From DASYHS01 sp035998295 (GTDB lineage: Bacteria; Pseudomonadota; Alphaproteobacteria; Azospirillales; Azospirillaceae): a stretch of 24,050 bases of DNA. A model generated the notes under the pieces. That model searched no databases. It was not told where the DNA came from and was given only the letters and a program-made list of their open reading frames with translations. The translations under genes and the position numbers were made by a program. Numbering within the stretch: position 1 is the first letter of the stretch; the number at the start of each line of letters is the position of its first letter. Location of the stretch: assembly GCF_035998295.1 (NCBI RefSeq), contig NZ_DASYHS010000085.1, forward strand, positions 1 through 24,050, in the 5' to 3' direction. Shown here piece by piece: positions 15,616 through 23,140 of the stretch.

Positions 15616-16143
15616 ATGAACGAGAAGACCCTGGTCGCTCTCTACGACGACGCGGCGGCCGCCTATCGCGCGGTCGACGAGTTGGAGGGTTCGGGCATCG
15701 CGCGCGAACGCACCCGGGTGGTCAGCGGCGCCGCCGACGCCGTTCCTCCGGGGGAGGGCTTCAACGCCCAGACGGGCGTGGGCGCCGTCGAGGAGAGCCG
15801 CGGCTTCGGCGTGCCCGGCACCGACCTGCACGCGCTCACCGACCTGGGCGTTCCCGAACAGGACGCCCAGGTCTATGCCGAAGGGGTTCGGCGCGGCGGC
15901 TCGCTGCTGATAGTGGAACTGGACGCCGGGCAGGTCGAGCGCGCGCTCGACGTCCTGGCCCGGCACGGCCGCGTCGATGCCGCGGAGCGCGGGCGCATGT
16001 ACCGGGACGAGGACCGGGCCGGCCTCGGCGCCGCGGCCACCGCGATGCGCGGCGCGGACGCGGCGCCCGGCCCGTCGGATCCCGAGCATCCCAGGATCGA
16101 CCCGGTCGCCGAGCAGCGGGCCAGGAGCCACGGGCCGGACTGA
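15616..16143 (+). CDS. general-stress-protein-like (YflT-type) protein
   Basis: A 175-residue soluble protein. The first half reads TLVALYDDAAAAYRAVDELEGSGI and later GGSLLIVELDAGQVERALDVL, the pattern of YflT/heat-induced stress domains: a ferredoxin-like beta-alpha-beta unit preceding a glycine-rich loop and a second unit. The C-terminal 40 residues are disordered and rich in Ala, Pro, Arg and Asp. ATG 15616 is chosen because GAGGAG lies 6 bases upstream; nine further codons are open upstream without a ribosome site. The family is linked to general stress responses, but the biochemical role is unknown. It follows the small membrane protein in an apparent two-gene unit. Confidence 0.65.
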   Translation: MNEKTLVALYDDAAAAYRAVDELEGSGIARERTRVVSGAADAVPPGEGFNAQTGVGAVEESRGFGVPGTDLHALTDLGVPEQDAQVYAEGVRRGGSLLIVELDAGQVERALDVLARHGRVDAAERGRMYRDEDRAGLGAAATAMRGADAAPGPSDPEHPRIDPVAEQRARSHGPD

Positions 16144-16152
16144 GGAAGGGCG

Positions 16153-16167
16153 CGCCGCGCAGCGGCG
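16153..16167. terminator. short GC hairpin between convergent stress-protein and GH15 genes
   Basis: CGCCGC (16153-16158) pairs with GCGGCG (16162-16167) across a 3-base loop in the 42-base gap between two stop codons. No T-tract is present; termination is only suggested by position. Confidence 0.3.
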
Positions 16168-16185
16168 GGAAGGACGGGGGATGCG

Positions 16186-18114
16186 TCACGTCCCCCACAT
16201 TTCCCGGAGGCGGTCGTACCGTTCGGCGAGATGGGCGGCGCGGTCGGCATGGGTGCCGCGGACCGCCTCGACGCCGTGCCGCTCGTAGAGGTCGAGCGAC
16301 AGCGCGCTGTGGACCAGCCCGATATGGGTGAATCCCTGGGGGAGGTTGCCGAGAAACGTCCCGTCCGCCGCCATCTGCTCGGGATAGAGGCCGAGGTCGT
16401 TCGACAGGGCCATCAGCTCCTCGAACTGGCTGCGCGCCTCCTCCCCGCGGTCGAGATGGAGCAGCGCGTCCACCAGCCAGAAGCAGCAGATCAGGAACGC
16501 GCCCTCCCGGCCCGCCAGCCCGTCGTCGGTGCGGTAGCGGCGTATCAGTGGCCCGCCGTCCCCCAAGCCAAGGTCCCGCCGGACCCGGTCGACGGTCCTG
16601 GAGACGACGGCGTCGTCGAGCGGCAGCCCGTGCATCGGCGCCACCAGGAGTGCTGCATCCGTCTCCTCGCCGTCCAGGATCTGCGTCAGGTGGCCGTCGG
16701 CATGGATGCCGCGGCTGCGGATCGTCTCCAGGACGCCGTCGCGGGCGCGGCACCATTCCTCCCGTTCGCCGAGCAGCCGGACCGCGCGGTCCAGGCCGAC
16801 CCAGGCGAGGATCGCGCTGTGGGTGTGCCGGCGCGGCGGCAGCCTGGGTTCCCAGATGCCGGCGTCGGGCTCCTCCCAGTGCCCGGCGATGAACGTCGCG
16901 AGCGCTTCGACGACGCGCTCCGTTTCCCGGTCGAGCGTTCCGCCCATGCGCTTCATCACGTAGGCGAGGTCGATGACCTGGCCGTAGACGTCGAGCTGAT
17001 GCTGCTCGACGGCCTCGTTGCCCGAGCGGACCGGGCGGCTGCCGCGATAGCCGGCGGCATCTTCATGGATGCGCTCCTCCCTGCCGGCCCCGCCCCCGAC
17101 CGCGTAGAGCGGCAGGACCCGCGGCAACGTCTCCTCGCAAGCGCCCACCAGGAAGCGCAGGAAATCCCGGGCCTCGTCGGCATGCCCCATCTTCAGGATC
17201 GAGAACAGCGTCAGCACCGCATCGCGCAGCCAGCAGAAGCGGTAGTCCCATGTCCGCGCGGTGCCGATCCCCTCGGGCAGGGAGGTCGTCGGCGCGGCGA
17301 CGATCGCGCCGGTCGGGGCGTAGGTCAGCAGCTTCAGCACCAGCGCGCTGCGGAGCACGGCTTCACGGTGGGGACCGTCGTACGAGGTCGCCGAACTCCA
17401 TCCGCGCCAGTATCGGACGGTGCTGGCGAGCATCGTGTCGGCGCGGTCGCGGGGGAGCGGGCCCGGCAGGCCCCCCGGCGCCAGCACGGCCGTGCGCCTT
17501 TCGCCTGCCGCGACATCGAAGACGCCCGCGACGCGGCCGTCTCCGCCCTCCAGCGGCAGGTCCGCGAACAGGGACGGAAGCCCGTCCGAGCGCCAGGCCC
17601 GGTCCTCGAGGCCGAGTGCGGCTGGCCGCATCTCCAGGCCGTCCCGGACCGGCTGGTACCACAGGCGCATCGCGACCCGCCCGGTTTCGCCCTCGACGAT
17701 GCGGACCACCCATCCGGCCGGCCCGATCGCGGTGAAGTCGGTCGTCCCCTGGGGCGCCTCGCTTCTCAAGGGCATGAAGTCGATCAGCTTCACCCGGCCC
17801 GACGTGGTTTCGAACGTGGTCTCGAGGACGTTCGTCTCGGGCAGGTAGCGGCGGCGTGCCCGGGCGGCCTCCACGGGTCGGATCTCGAAGCAGCCGCCCC
17901 GCCGGCGGTCGAGGAGCCGCGCGCAGACCGGAGCGGCGTCGAAGCGATCGAAGCAGCACCAGTCGATGCTGCCGTCGATGCCGACCAGCGCGCTGCCGTG
18001 GCAGTCCCCGATCAGGCCGTAGTCGCGCAGCGGCAGGTCCGGGCGCCCCGACCCCTCCAGGACGCGCAATGCAGGCAGTTCGACCTGCTGCCGCGGCGCT
18101 CGCATCCCGTTCAT
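16186..18114 (-). CDS. glycoside hydrolase family 15 enzyme (glucoamylase/trehalase type)
   Basis: A 642-residue GH15 protein. An N-terminal beta-rich domain (about 30-240, beginning DYGLIGDCHGSALVGIDGSIDWCCFDRFD) precedes the (alpha/alpha)6 barrel. The barrel starts with TGAIVAAPTTSLPEGIG and ARTWDYRFCWLRDA (about 268-299). Candidate catalytic glutamates are Glu422 in PDAGIWE and Glu537 in REGAFLICCFWLVDAL. NLPQGFTHIGLVHSAL near the C-terminus is also typical. Bacterial members of this form act as glucoamylases or as alpha,alpha-trehalases; the sequence alone does not decide. There is no signal peptide, so it is cytoplasmic, hydrolysing glucans or trehalose. The ATG at 18114 lies 4 bases after the stop of the upstream PRC-barrel-like gene, so the two are probably co-translated. 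Confidence 0.92.
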   Translation of the reverse strand: MNGMRAPRQQVELPALRVLEGSGRPDLPLRDYGLIGDCHGSALVGIDGSIDWCCFDRFDAAPVCARLLDRRRGGCFEIRPVEAARARRRYLPETNVLETTFETTSGRVKLIDFMPLRSEAPQGTTDFTAIGPAGWVVRIVEGETGRVAMRLWYQPVRDGLEMRPAALGLEDRAWRSDGLPSLFADLPLEGGDGRVAGVFDVAAGERRTAVLAPGGLPGPLPRDRADTMLASTVRYWRGWSSATSYDGPHREAVLRSALVLKLLTYAPTGAIVAAPTTSLPEGIGTARTWDYRFCWLRDAVLTLFSILKMGHADEARDFLRFLVGACEETLPRVLPLYAVGGGAGREERIHEDAAGYRGSRPVRSGNEAVEQHQLDVYGQVIDLAYVMKRMGGTLDRETERVVEALATFIAGHWEEPDAGIWEPRLPPRRHTHSAILAWVGLDRAVRLLGEREEWCRARDGVLETIRSRGIHADGHLTQILDGEETDAALLVAPMHGLPLDDAVVSRTVDRVRRDLGLGDGGPLIRRYRTDDGLAGREGAFLICCFWLVDALLHLDRGEEARSQFEELMALSNDLGLYPEQMAADGTFLGNLPQGFTHIGLVHSALSLDLYERHGVEAVRGTHADRAAHLAERYDRLREMWGT

Positions 18115-18118
18115 CGCC

Positions 18119-18652
18119 CTACTCGTCGCGCTGGCCGTCCGCCGGCGCCGCTTCGACGAGGAGCAGCGTGTCGTCTTCCGTCAGGCGCAGCCGCTCCACC
18201 GGGACGCTCGTGCGGCTTCCGTCGAGCCCGCCGGTCGCGACCATGGCGGTCGTACCGGTCCGCGTCCGCTCGACGGACGTGATCTCGCCCACCCGCCGGC
18301 CGGCGCCGTCGACGACTTCCATGCCTTCCAGCGTGCCGATGCCGCGTTCGCGCAACGCCTCGTCGATGCCGGCACCGACATGCGAGGCGCCCGACGCGAT
18401 CACCTCTCCCGCCCGCCGGAGCGCCGGCATCGCGGTCTCCGCGAGCCGCTCGGCTCCGGTGCCGATCGCCTCGCCGGCCTCCAGCAGCGCCTCGCCGGCC
18501 GCTTCCGCGGTCCGTTCGGCAGAGGGGTCGGCAGAGGGGTCGGCAGAGGGGTCGGATCGTGCCGGCGAAGCGGCCAGCAAGGCGATCGCCAGGGCGGCCG
18601 GCAGGGCCTTCCCCAGCGGCATCGAAGCGCGGACGCGCGTACGGTCGACCAA
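18119..18652 (-). CDS. exported PRC-barrel-like protein
   Basis: A 177-residue protein starting at a TTG (18652), chosen because GGGAGG lies 5 bases upstream; the internal ATG at 18622 would remove the charged start of the signal peptide. Residues 1-33 look like a Sec signal peptide (Arg-rich start, LPAALAIALLAASPA core). The mature part opens with a DPSA-repeat. A helical Ala/Glu-rich segment (about 47-95) follows. Then comes a PRC-barrel-like domain (about 100-165) with LEGMEVVDGAGRRVGEITSV and VPVERLRLTEDDTLLL. PRC domains bind proteins or RNA, or tune envelope complexes; the role here is unknown. The close 4-base spacing to the GH15 gene implies one operon. Location is probably periplasmic. 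Confidence 0.7.
   Translation of the reverse strand: MVDRTRVRASMPLGKALPAALAIALLAASPARSDPSADPSADPSAERTAEAAGEALLEAGEAIGTGAERLAETAMPALRRAGEVIASGASHVGAGIDEALRERGIGTLEGMEVVDGAGRRVGEITSVERTRTGTTAMVATGGLDGSRTSVPVERLRLTEDDTLLLVEAAPADGQRDE
18517..18552. repeat. 12-bp perfect tandem repeat, three copies
   Basis: CGGCAGAGGGGT occurs three times in a row (18517, 18529, 18541). On the minus strand it encodes the tetrapeptide DPSA repeated at the start of the mature PRC-barrel-like protein. The copies are identical, so the array is young or slippage-prone, and length change keeps the reading frame. Confidence 0.9.
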
Positions 18653-18729
18653 GATTCCCTCCCAGCGTTGAACCCGGAACAACAGGGGGGACGGCTTCCC
18701 GTTTCGCGGACATATGGACGCGGCGGGCG

Positions 18730-19731
18730 TCAGCGCGCCGTCCACAGCTCCCTTGCGGTGCGCAGCGCGTCCTCGGGGCTGGTGCCCGGCCGCGCGGTCG
18801 CGAGCGCAATCGCCGCCGTGCCCAGCACGGACGCCTCGCCGACGGGGTCCTCCGCCTCGCGTCGCCACACCGCCAGCAGGTGGTCGGGCGAGGCCGGCTC
18901 CGGCCGTTCGCCGCGGCCGCTGCCCAGCAGCGGCGGCCACTCCAGGTCGGACCACGCCTCGCCGTGCTGGAGGCGCACGGTGCACGCCTTCAGCGGGTTG
19001 CGCTCCGCCTCGCCGCGCCCGCCCTTGAACACCGAGGAGCGCGGCTGGCCCAGCGCCGCGGCGGCGCGGGCGTGCAGGTCCAGGTAGGGTGGGTGGAACA
19101 CGCCCTGGATCACCGCCGGCGCCGCCGCGGGGTTCACCAGCTTCAGCAGGCTGTTGACCGGCGTGCGCAGGCCGAGCAGCGGCCTCATCCCCATCAACCG
19201 GTCGAGGGCCGGCGCCATGAACCGGAGCGGCACATAGGCGAAGCCAGCGTCGCGCAGATGGGCGGCCGCCTCCGAGGGGCCGGTCGCCGTCGGCAGGCCG
19301 AGCCGGGCCGCGATCGCCTCCGCCGAGCGGGGATTGTCGGGCGGCTGGACGCCGTGCATCAGCACCCGGACGCCGGCGCGGGCGAGGAGGAGCGCCGACA
19401 GCAGGAACCATGGCGCTCCGCGCGAAGGGCCGGTCGCGTAGCTCGGCCAGTCGAGGTCGGCGGCCGAAGGTCCGCCGAGGGGCGGCCAGCCGTGATGGTT
19501 GCGCGCCGCCTCGACGAAACCGGCGAGCTCTTCCGGCGTTTCGCCGCGGTAGCGCAGCAGCAGCAGGAAGGCGCCGACCTGCAGGTCCTCGGCCCGGCGT
19601 TCCAGGATCGCCGCGAAGGCGTCGCGTGCCTCCTGCCGGTCGAGCGCGCGGCCGCGGCCCGGCCCCTTGCCGACGATGCGCAGCCAGTTTGCGAAGGGAT
19701 GCTCGCCGCTGCCGGTCCCGTCCTCGTCCAC
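18730..19731 (-). CDS. TrpD2/YbiB-like protein (anthranilate phosphoribosyltransferase fold)
   Basis: A 333-residue protein of the class-III glycosyltransferase fold. An N-terminal helical domain includes FANWLRIVGKGPGRGRALDRQEARDAF. The TrpD-like domain includes GVQPPDNPRSAEAIAARLGL, the RPLLGLRTPVNSLLKLVNP segment and VFKGGRGEAERNPLK near residue 250. In this YbiB/TrpD2 subgroup the canonical PRPP-binding pattern of true TrpD is changed, and E. coli YbiB binds nucleic acid; it is not a tryptophan biosynthesis enzyme. The GTG at 19731 is chosen because GAGGAG sits 5 bases upstream; upstream in-frame sequence lacks such a site. No trp genes are nearby, in line with a non-biosynthetic role. 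The divergent neighbour is the SDR gene; the promoters share 142 bases. Confidence 0.75.
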   Translation of the reverse strand: MDEDGTGSGEHPFANWLRIVGKGPGRGRALDRQEARDAFAAILERRAEDLQVGAFLLLLRYRGETPEELAGFVEAARNHHGWPPLGGPSAADLDWPSYATGPSRGAPWFLLSALLLARAGVRVLMHGVQPPDNPRSAEAIAARLGLPTATGPSEAAAHLRDAGFAYVPLRFMAPALDRLMGMRPLLGLRTPVNSLLKLVNPAAAPAVIQGVFHPPYLDLHARAAAALGQPRSSVFKGGRGEAERNPLKACTVRLQHGEAWSDLEWPPLLGSGRGERPEPASPDHLLAVWRREAEDPVGEASVLGTAAIALATARPGTSPEDALRTARELWTAR

Positions 19732-19873
19732 GGATGCTCCTCGCGTCTCGTTCGCGCCCTCCGGCGCATGCCGGGCGGCAGCCTGACACGGGGCGGGGCC
19801 GGCGGCCAAGCGCCGCGGCATGGATCGGTCCTCGTGCTGTTGGCGCTTCAGGCTAACCGAGGGAGGAGACGGC

Positions 19874-20941
19874 ATGGGCCGTTTGCAGGGATCGACGGTG
19901 GTGGTGACCGGCGCGTCGAGCGGCATAGGGCGGGCGACCGCGATCGAGTTCGCGCGGCGCGGGGCGCGGGTGGTCCTGGCGGCGCGCCGGCCGGAGCCGC
20001 TGTGGCGGGCGGCCCGGGCCTGCGCGGCGGAGGGCGGCGAGGCGCTCGCCCTGCCGACCGACGTCACCGACGCCGAGGCGGTCGAGCAGCTCGCGCGCAC
20101 GGCGGTCGAGACCTTCGGTTCGATCGACGTCTGGGTGAACAATGCCGGGGTGGGGCTGTTCGGCCGTTTCTGGGACGCGCCGGTCGAGGTCCACCGCCGG
20201 GTCGTCGAGACGAACCTCTTCGGCGCGATGCATGGCGCGCACGCCGCCGTCCCCTGGTTCCTGGTCCAGGAGCGGGGCGTGCTGATCAATACGGCCTCGC
20301 TCGGCTCGTTCCTCGCCACACCCTACGCGGACGCTTACTCGGCTTCGAAGTTCGGGGTGCATGGCTTCACGCAGAGCCTGCGGGCGTCGCTGCGCCACTG
20401 GCCCGGCATCCATGTCTGCGCGGTCTATCCCTCGGTGGCGGACACGCCGGGCTTCGCGCATGGCGCCAACTACACGGGGCGCCGCCTGGTGCCGCCGCCG
20501 GTGATGATCCGGCCCGAGCGCGTCGCCCGCAGGATCGCCGACCTGGCCGAACGTCCGCGGCCGAGCGCGCTGATCGGTGTGCAGGCCGTGCTCGCGCGCC
20601 TCGCCGGCGCCGTGGCGCCCCGGTTCGCGGCGGCACTCCAGGCGGCGTGGTTCGACCTCTATCTGGCACGCGCAGAAGCCGGCCCGGTCACGGACGGCAA
20701 CGTCCTGGCGCCGGTGGCGGAGGGTACGGGGACGACGGGCGGCTGGCGCCATCGGCGCAGGCCGATGCGGGCGGCGCTGATCGCCGCGGGGATCGGGGCG
20801 GTGGGCATGGGGGCCGCGGGTGCCTTGGCCCGCATGGGCGCCCCGGGTGCCTCGGGCCGTGCCGATGGCCCGGTCCGCCGCGGGGACGCGGCGGCGGTCC
20901 CCGTCAGTCGCCCGATGCCGGGGCGGGTCGGCGCCGGCTGA
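19874..20941 (+). CDS. SDR-family oxidoreductase with C-terminal membrane segment
   Basis: A 355-residue classical short-chain dehydrogenase/reductase. The cofactor motif TGASSGIG is at 12-19, NNAG at 89-92, and the catalytic Ser142, Tyr155 and Lys159 (YSASK) are intact. Arg at 37-39 after the second strand (AARRPE) favours NADP(H). Residues beyond 230 form an extension typical of the roughly 330-residue SDR subgroup. It ends with a Gly/Ala-rich hydrophobic helix (about 299-319) and a 35-residue Pro/Gly/Ala tail. The start chosen is the ATG at 19874, preceded by GGGAGGAG. The substrate is unknown. The 3' end overlaps the convergent DedA gene by 38 bases. Confidence 0.88.
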   Translation: MGRLQGSTVVVTGASSGIGRATAIEFARRGARVVLAARRPEPLWRAARACAAEGGEALALPTDVTDAEAVEQLARTAVETFGSIDVWVNNAGVGLFGRFWDAPVEVHRRVVETNLFGAMHGAHAAVPWFLVQERGVLINTASLGSFLATPYADAYSASKFGVHGFTQSLRASLRHWPGIHVCAVYPSVADTPGFAHGANYTGRRLVPPPVMIRPERVARRIADLAERPRPSALIGVQAVLARLAGAVAPRFAAALQAAWFDLYLARAEAGPVTDGNVLAPVAEGTGTTGGWRHRRRPMRAALIAAGIGAVGMGAAGALARMGAPGASGRADGPVRRGDAAAVPVSRPMPGRVGAG

Positions 20942-21473
20942 AGCGGAACAGGGCCCACAGCGCGATCAGGAAAAGTCCCAGCATCACGACCCCCAGGCCG
21001 GTCGCGAGATCGCCCAGGACGTGCTGGAGCGCCGCTCCCGCGAGGTAGCCGGCACCTGCGAAGGTAAAGGCCCACAGGCCGGCGGCGATGAAGTTGAGGC
21101 CGGCGAAGCGGCCCCAGCCGATCGGGCTCATGCCCATCGCGAAGGAACTGACGTTGCGAACGCCGTAGACGAAGCGGAAGGTCAGGATGAAGCCGGTGTT
21201 GTAGCGCGCGAGCAGGGACAAGGCCTTGTCGACGCCGCCCTTCAGGCGCGGGAACCGCCGCAGCATGCGCGCGCCGTAGCGCCGCCCGACCAGGAAATAG
21301 AACTGGTCGCCGCAGAAGCTTCCGATCCAGGCGCAGGCGATCAGGGTCGGCAGGTCGAGTATCCCCTCGCGCGCCGCCGCGCCCGAGAAGATCACGAACG
21401 TCTCGCCCTCGAGGAAGGTCCACGCGAATACGATGGCGTAGTAGAGATCCCCATACTCGCGGATCAGGTCCAT
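20904..21473 (-). CDS. DedA-family membrane protein
   Basis: A 189-residue polytopic inner-membrane protein of the DedA/VTT (SNARE-associated) family. The reentrant region is TFLEGETFVIFSGAAAREG (19-37, with the conserved Glu), followed by IGSFCGDQFYFLVGRRYG (50-67). FRFVYGVRNVSSFAMGMSPI (99-118) contains the conserved Arg and G. C-terminal helices are about 122-148 and 155-178. DedA proteins are implicated in phospholipid or undecaprenyl-phosphate flipping and in membrane-potential homeostasis; the specific cargo is unknown here. ATG 21473 is chosen (GGAG just 3 bases upstream); TTG codons at 21476 and 21482 are alternatives and would add only a few residues. Convergent overlap with the SDR gene is seen. 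Confidence 0.88.
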   Translation of the reverse strand: MDLIREYGDLYYAIVFAWTFLEGETFVIFSGAAAREGILDLPTLIACAWIGSFCGDQFYFLVGRRYGARMLRRFPRLKGGVDKALSLLARYNTGFILTFRFVYGVRNVSSFAMGMSPIGWGRFAGLNFIAAGLWAFTFAGAGYLAGAALQHVLGDLATGLGVVMLGLFLIALWALFRFSRRRPAPASGD

Positions 21474-21614
21474 CAACTCCAAGACGGAGATCTCCCCTCG
21501 ACGGCCGGACTCTGCGCCCGGTTCCAGTCTACAGCCCGGGGCCGGCCATAGATAGGGAGCAGACACGGGATTGCCGACTCCGGGCTCGACGCGAAAGAAG
21601 GGGGTTGTCCGAAA

Positions 21615-21638
21615 GGTTTGGTTAACTCGCGCCAAACC
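21615..21638. promoter_or_regulatory. 7-bp inverted repeat upstream of the secreted hydrolase
   Basis: GGTTTGG (21615-21621) and CCAAACC (21632-21638) flank a 10-base spacer that includes GTTAAC-like sequence, in the 208-base divergent gap between the DedA gene and the hydrolase. No T-tract follows, so an operator or 5'-UTR hairpin is more likely than a terminator. The rest of the gap shows nothing convincing. Confidence 0.35.
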
Positions 21639-21681
21639 ATCATCGGTGGGGTCAGCCTCAGCAAGGGACCCGCCGATCGTC

Positions 21682-22863
21682 ATGCGACCGATGAGACCGA
21701 TCCCGGCCATGGTCGAGGGGGCCGTGAAAGCGGCGAGAGGGGCCCTCCTGGCCGTCCTCCTGATCCTCCTCCCGGCCGTTTCCGGTGCCGCCGTGCCCGG
21801 GGCCGCGGGCGAGATGCGGCTGGTTCCGGGGTTCGAGCAGGCGATGGCCGGCCCGCGAGCCGCCAAGGGCGCGGTGATCTGGAGCCACGGCCGCTCGCTC
21901 GAGGTGGAGGATTCCACGGCGTCGACCCCGGCATGGCTCGCCGGCCTGCGCGACGCCGGCTGGGACGTGTGGCGCTTCGAGCGGCCGTCGCTGTCGGACT
22001 CGCTGCCCGGAAGCTCGCAGGTCCTGGCCGGCTGGGTCGGCGAACTGCGCCGGCGGGGGTACCGGCACGTCGTGCTCGCCGGCCAGTCCTTCGGCGCGTT
22101 CCTGTCGCTGATGGCGGCTTCCGCGGTCGAGGGCGTGGACGCGGTCGTCGCGACCGCGCCGGCGGCCTTCGGCGACTTCTCCGATTCGCACGCGACCTGG
22201 CGACTGAACGCGTCCCGGCTCTATCCGCTGGTCGAGAACGTGCGCACGCCGCGGGTCATGATGTTCTTCTTCCACGGCGACGAGTTCGATCCCGGTGGGC
22301 GGGCGGAGCGCGTCGAGGCGATCCTGGCCCGGCGCGGGCTCGATCACCTCGTCGTCGACCAGCCGGCCGACCTGCCGGGGCACGGCGCCGCCAACACCGG
22401 ATTGTTCGTCCGCCGCTTCGGCGCCTGCATCGCGGAGTTCCTCGACCCGGCCCGCCGCACGGCGGCCCGGCCGTGCGAGCAGCCCTGGGGGCGGGCTCCC
22501 AGCGCGCAGATGGCGTCGGTGCAGGGCGGCTCGGCGGGCAATGCCGGCGGCGAGCCCCGCTCGCCCTTCGCCGGCCGCTGGTACGGCTTCTACGTCAACG
22601 GCCGGGAAGTCCTGCTGACCGTCCAGCCGGTCTCCGGTGGTTCCGTCGCGGCGACCTACGCGATCGGGCCGGGGGTGGTTCCAGGGCAGGAGCCTGAGAC
22701 CGCCGCCCGCAAGGGCCGGCAGTCGGGAAGTGAACTCGTGTTCGACGAACCGGGTCTCAACCGCCTCCAATACCGGCTGCGTGCCGACGGCAGGCTCGCG
22801 GGGACTTGGCGAGCCGCCGACGGTACGAGCGAACTGCGCATCCTCATGCATCGGATCGACTGA
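21682..22863 (+). CDS. secreted alpha/beta-hydrolase with C-terminal beta-rich domain
   Basis: About 393 residues from the ATG at 21682; ATGs at 21691 and 21709 are equally possible because no strong ribosome site decides. A signal peptide (AARGALLAVLLILLPAVSGAA, about 17-37) directs export. The alpha/beta-hydrolase domain (about 45-255) has the nucleophile elbow GQSFGA with Ser136, an acid candidate Asp200 or Asp203 in FFFHGDEFDPGG, and His234 in LPGHGAANTG. After a disordered linker (270-294), residues about 295-393 form a beta-rich module: FAGRWYGFYVNGREVLLTVQPV, then LNRLQYRLRADGRLAGTWRA. This resembles a small barrel or lipocalin-like fold. The substrate is unknown; a periplasmic or extracellular esterase or peptidase is likely. 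The gene stands alone. Confidence 0.8.
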   Translation: MRPMRPIPAMVEGAVKAARGALLAVLLILLPAVSGAAVPGAAGEMRLVPGFEQAMAGPRAAKGAVIWSHGRSLEVEDSTASTPAWLAGLRDAGWDVWRFERPSLSDSLPGSSQVLAGWVGELRRRGYRHVVLAGQSFGAFLSLMAASAVEGVDAVVATAPAAFGDFSDSHATWRLNASRLYPLVENVRTPRVMMFFFHGDEFDPGGRAERVEAILARRGLDHLVVDQPADLPGHGAANTGLFVRRFGACIAEFLDPARRTAARPCEQPWGRAPSAQMASVQGGSAGNAGGEPRSPFAGRWYGFYVNGREVLLTVQPVSGGSVAATYAIGPGVVPGQEPETAARKGRQSGSELVFDEPGLNRLQYRLRADGRLAGTWRAADGTSELRILMHRID

Positions 22864-22880
22864 AGGCGACTGGTGCCGTG

Positions 22881-22902
22881 CCCCCTACACTTCGCCAGGG
22901 GG
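22881..22902 (+). terminator. candidate terminator hairpin after the secreted hydrolase
   Basis: CCCCCT (22881-22886) pairs with AGGGGG (22897-22902) around a 10-base loop, 18 bases after the hydrolase stop. The following bases are not T-rich, so evidence is modest. Confidence 0.3.
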
Positions 22903-23029
22903 AGCACCCCGAAAGTGACGAGGTGGTTTACACGGCTTGCTACTATCGATATCGTCCGCAATACGGTGCAAAACCATCCGGAGCGACGGGTGTGATCTGT
23001 CCCAGCCGCATCCGCCCGTACGGAAGACC

Positions 23030-23058
23030 TTGTCTGGGAGTCGGCACGAACGTTTTAG
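23030..23058 (+). promoter_or_regulatory. weak candidate promoter for the DUF4212/symporter unit
   Basis: TTGTCT (23030-23035), a 17-base spacer, then TTTTAG (23053-23058) is the best sigma-70-like pair I find in the 277-base gap 22864-23140; both hexamers have mismatches. The gap is also less GC-rich than the coding DNA. Nothing else is recognised there apart from the hairpin near its start. Confidence 0.2.
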
Positions 23059-23140
23059 ACGAAAAATTGCCACAGTCACGCCCCGCTGGGCATGCCCTGC
23101 CGGGCCTCGGACTATCGGTTTGGGGAGGAAACGCGCACTC

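Noticed and set aside
16231..18282. A 683-codon plus-strand frame opposite the GH15 gene
   Set aside because: The GH15 protein on the minus strand has complete family motifs; the opposite frame has none and is Arg/Ala/Gly-rich.
18730..19731. True anthranilate phosphoribosyltransferase (trpD)
   Set aside because: The sequence matches the YbiB/TrpD2 subgroup better, with altered phosphoribosyl-binding segments and no neighbouring trp genes.
18559..21048. An 829-codon plus-strand frame spanning the TrpD2-like gene and the SDR gene
   Set aside because: It crosses the start of the SDR in a different frame and overlaps three conserved genes; not a real giant protein.
22864..23140. Riboswitch or small RNA in the 277-base gap before the symporter genes
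   Set aside because: Only a 6-bp hairpin near the hydrolase stop and a weak promoter-like pair are visible; no known riboswitch core is recognised.
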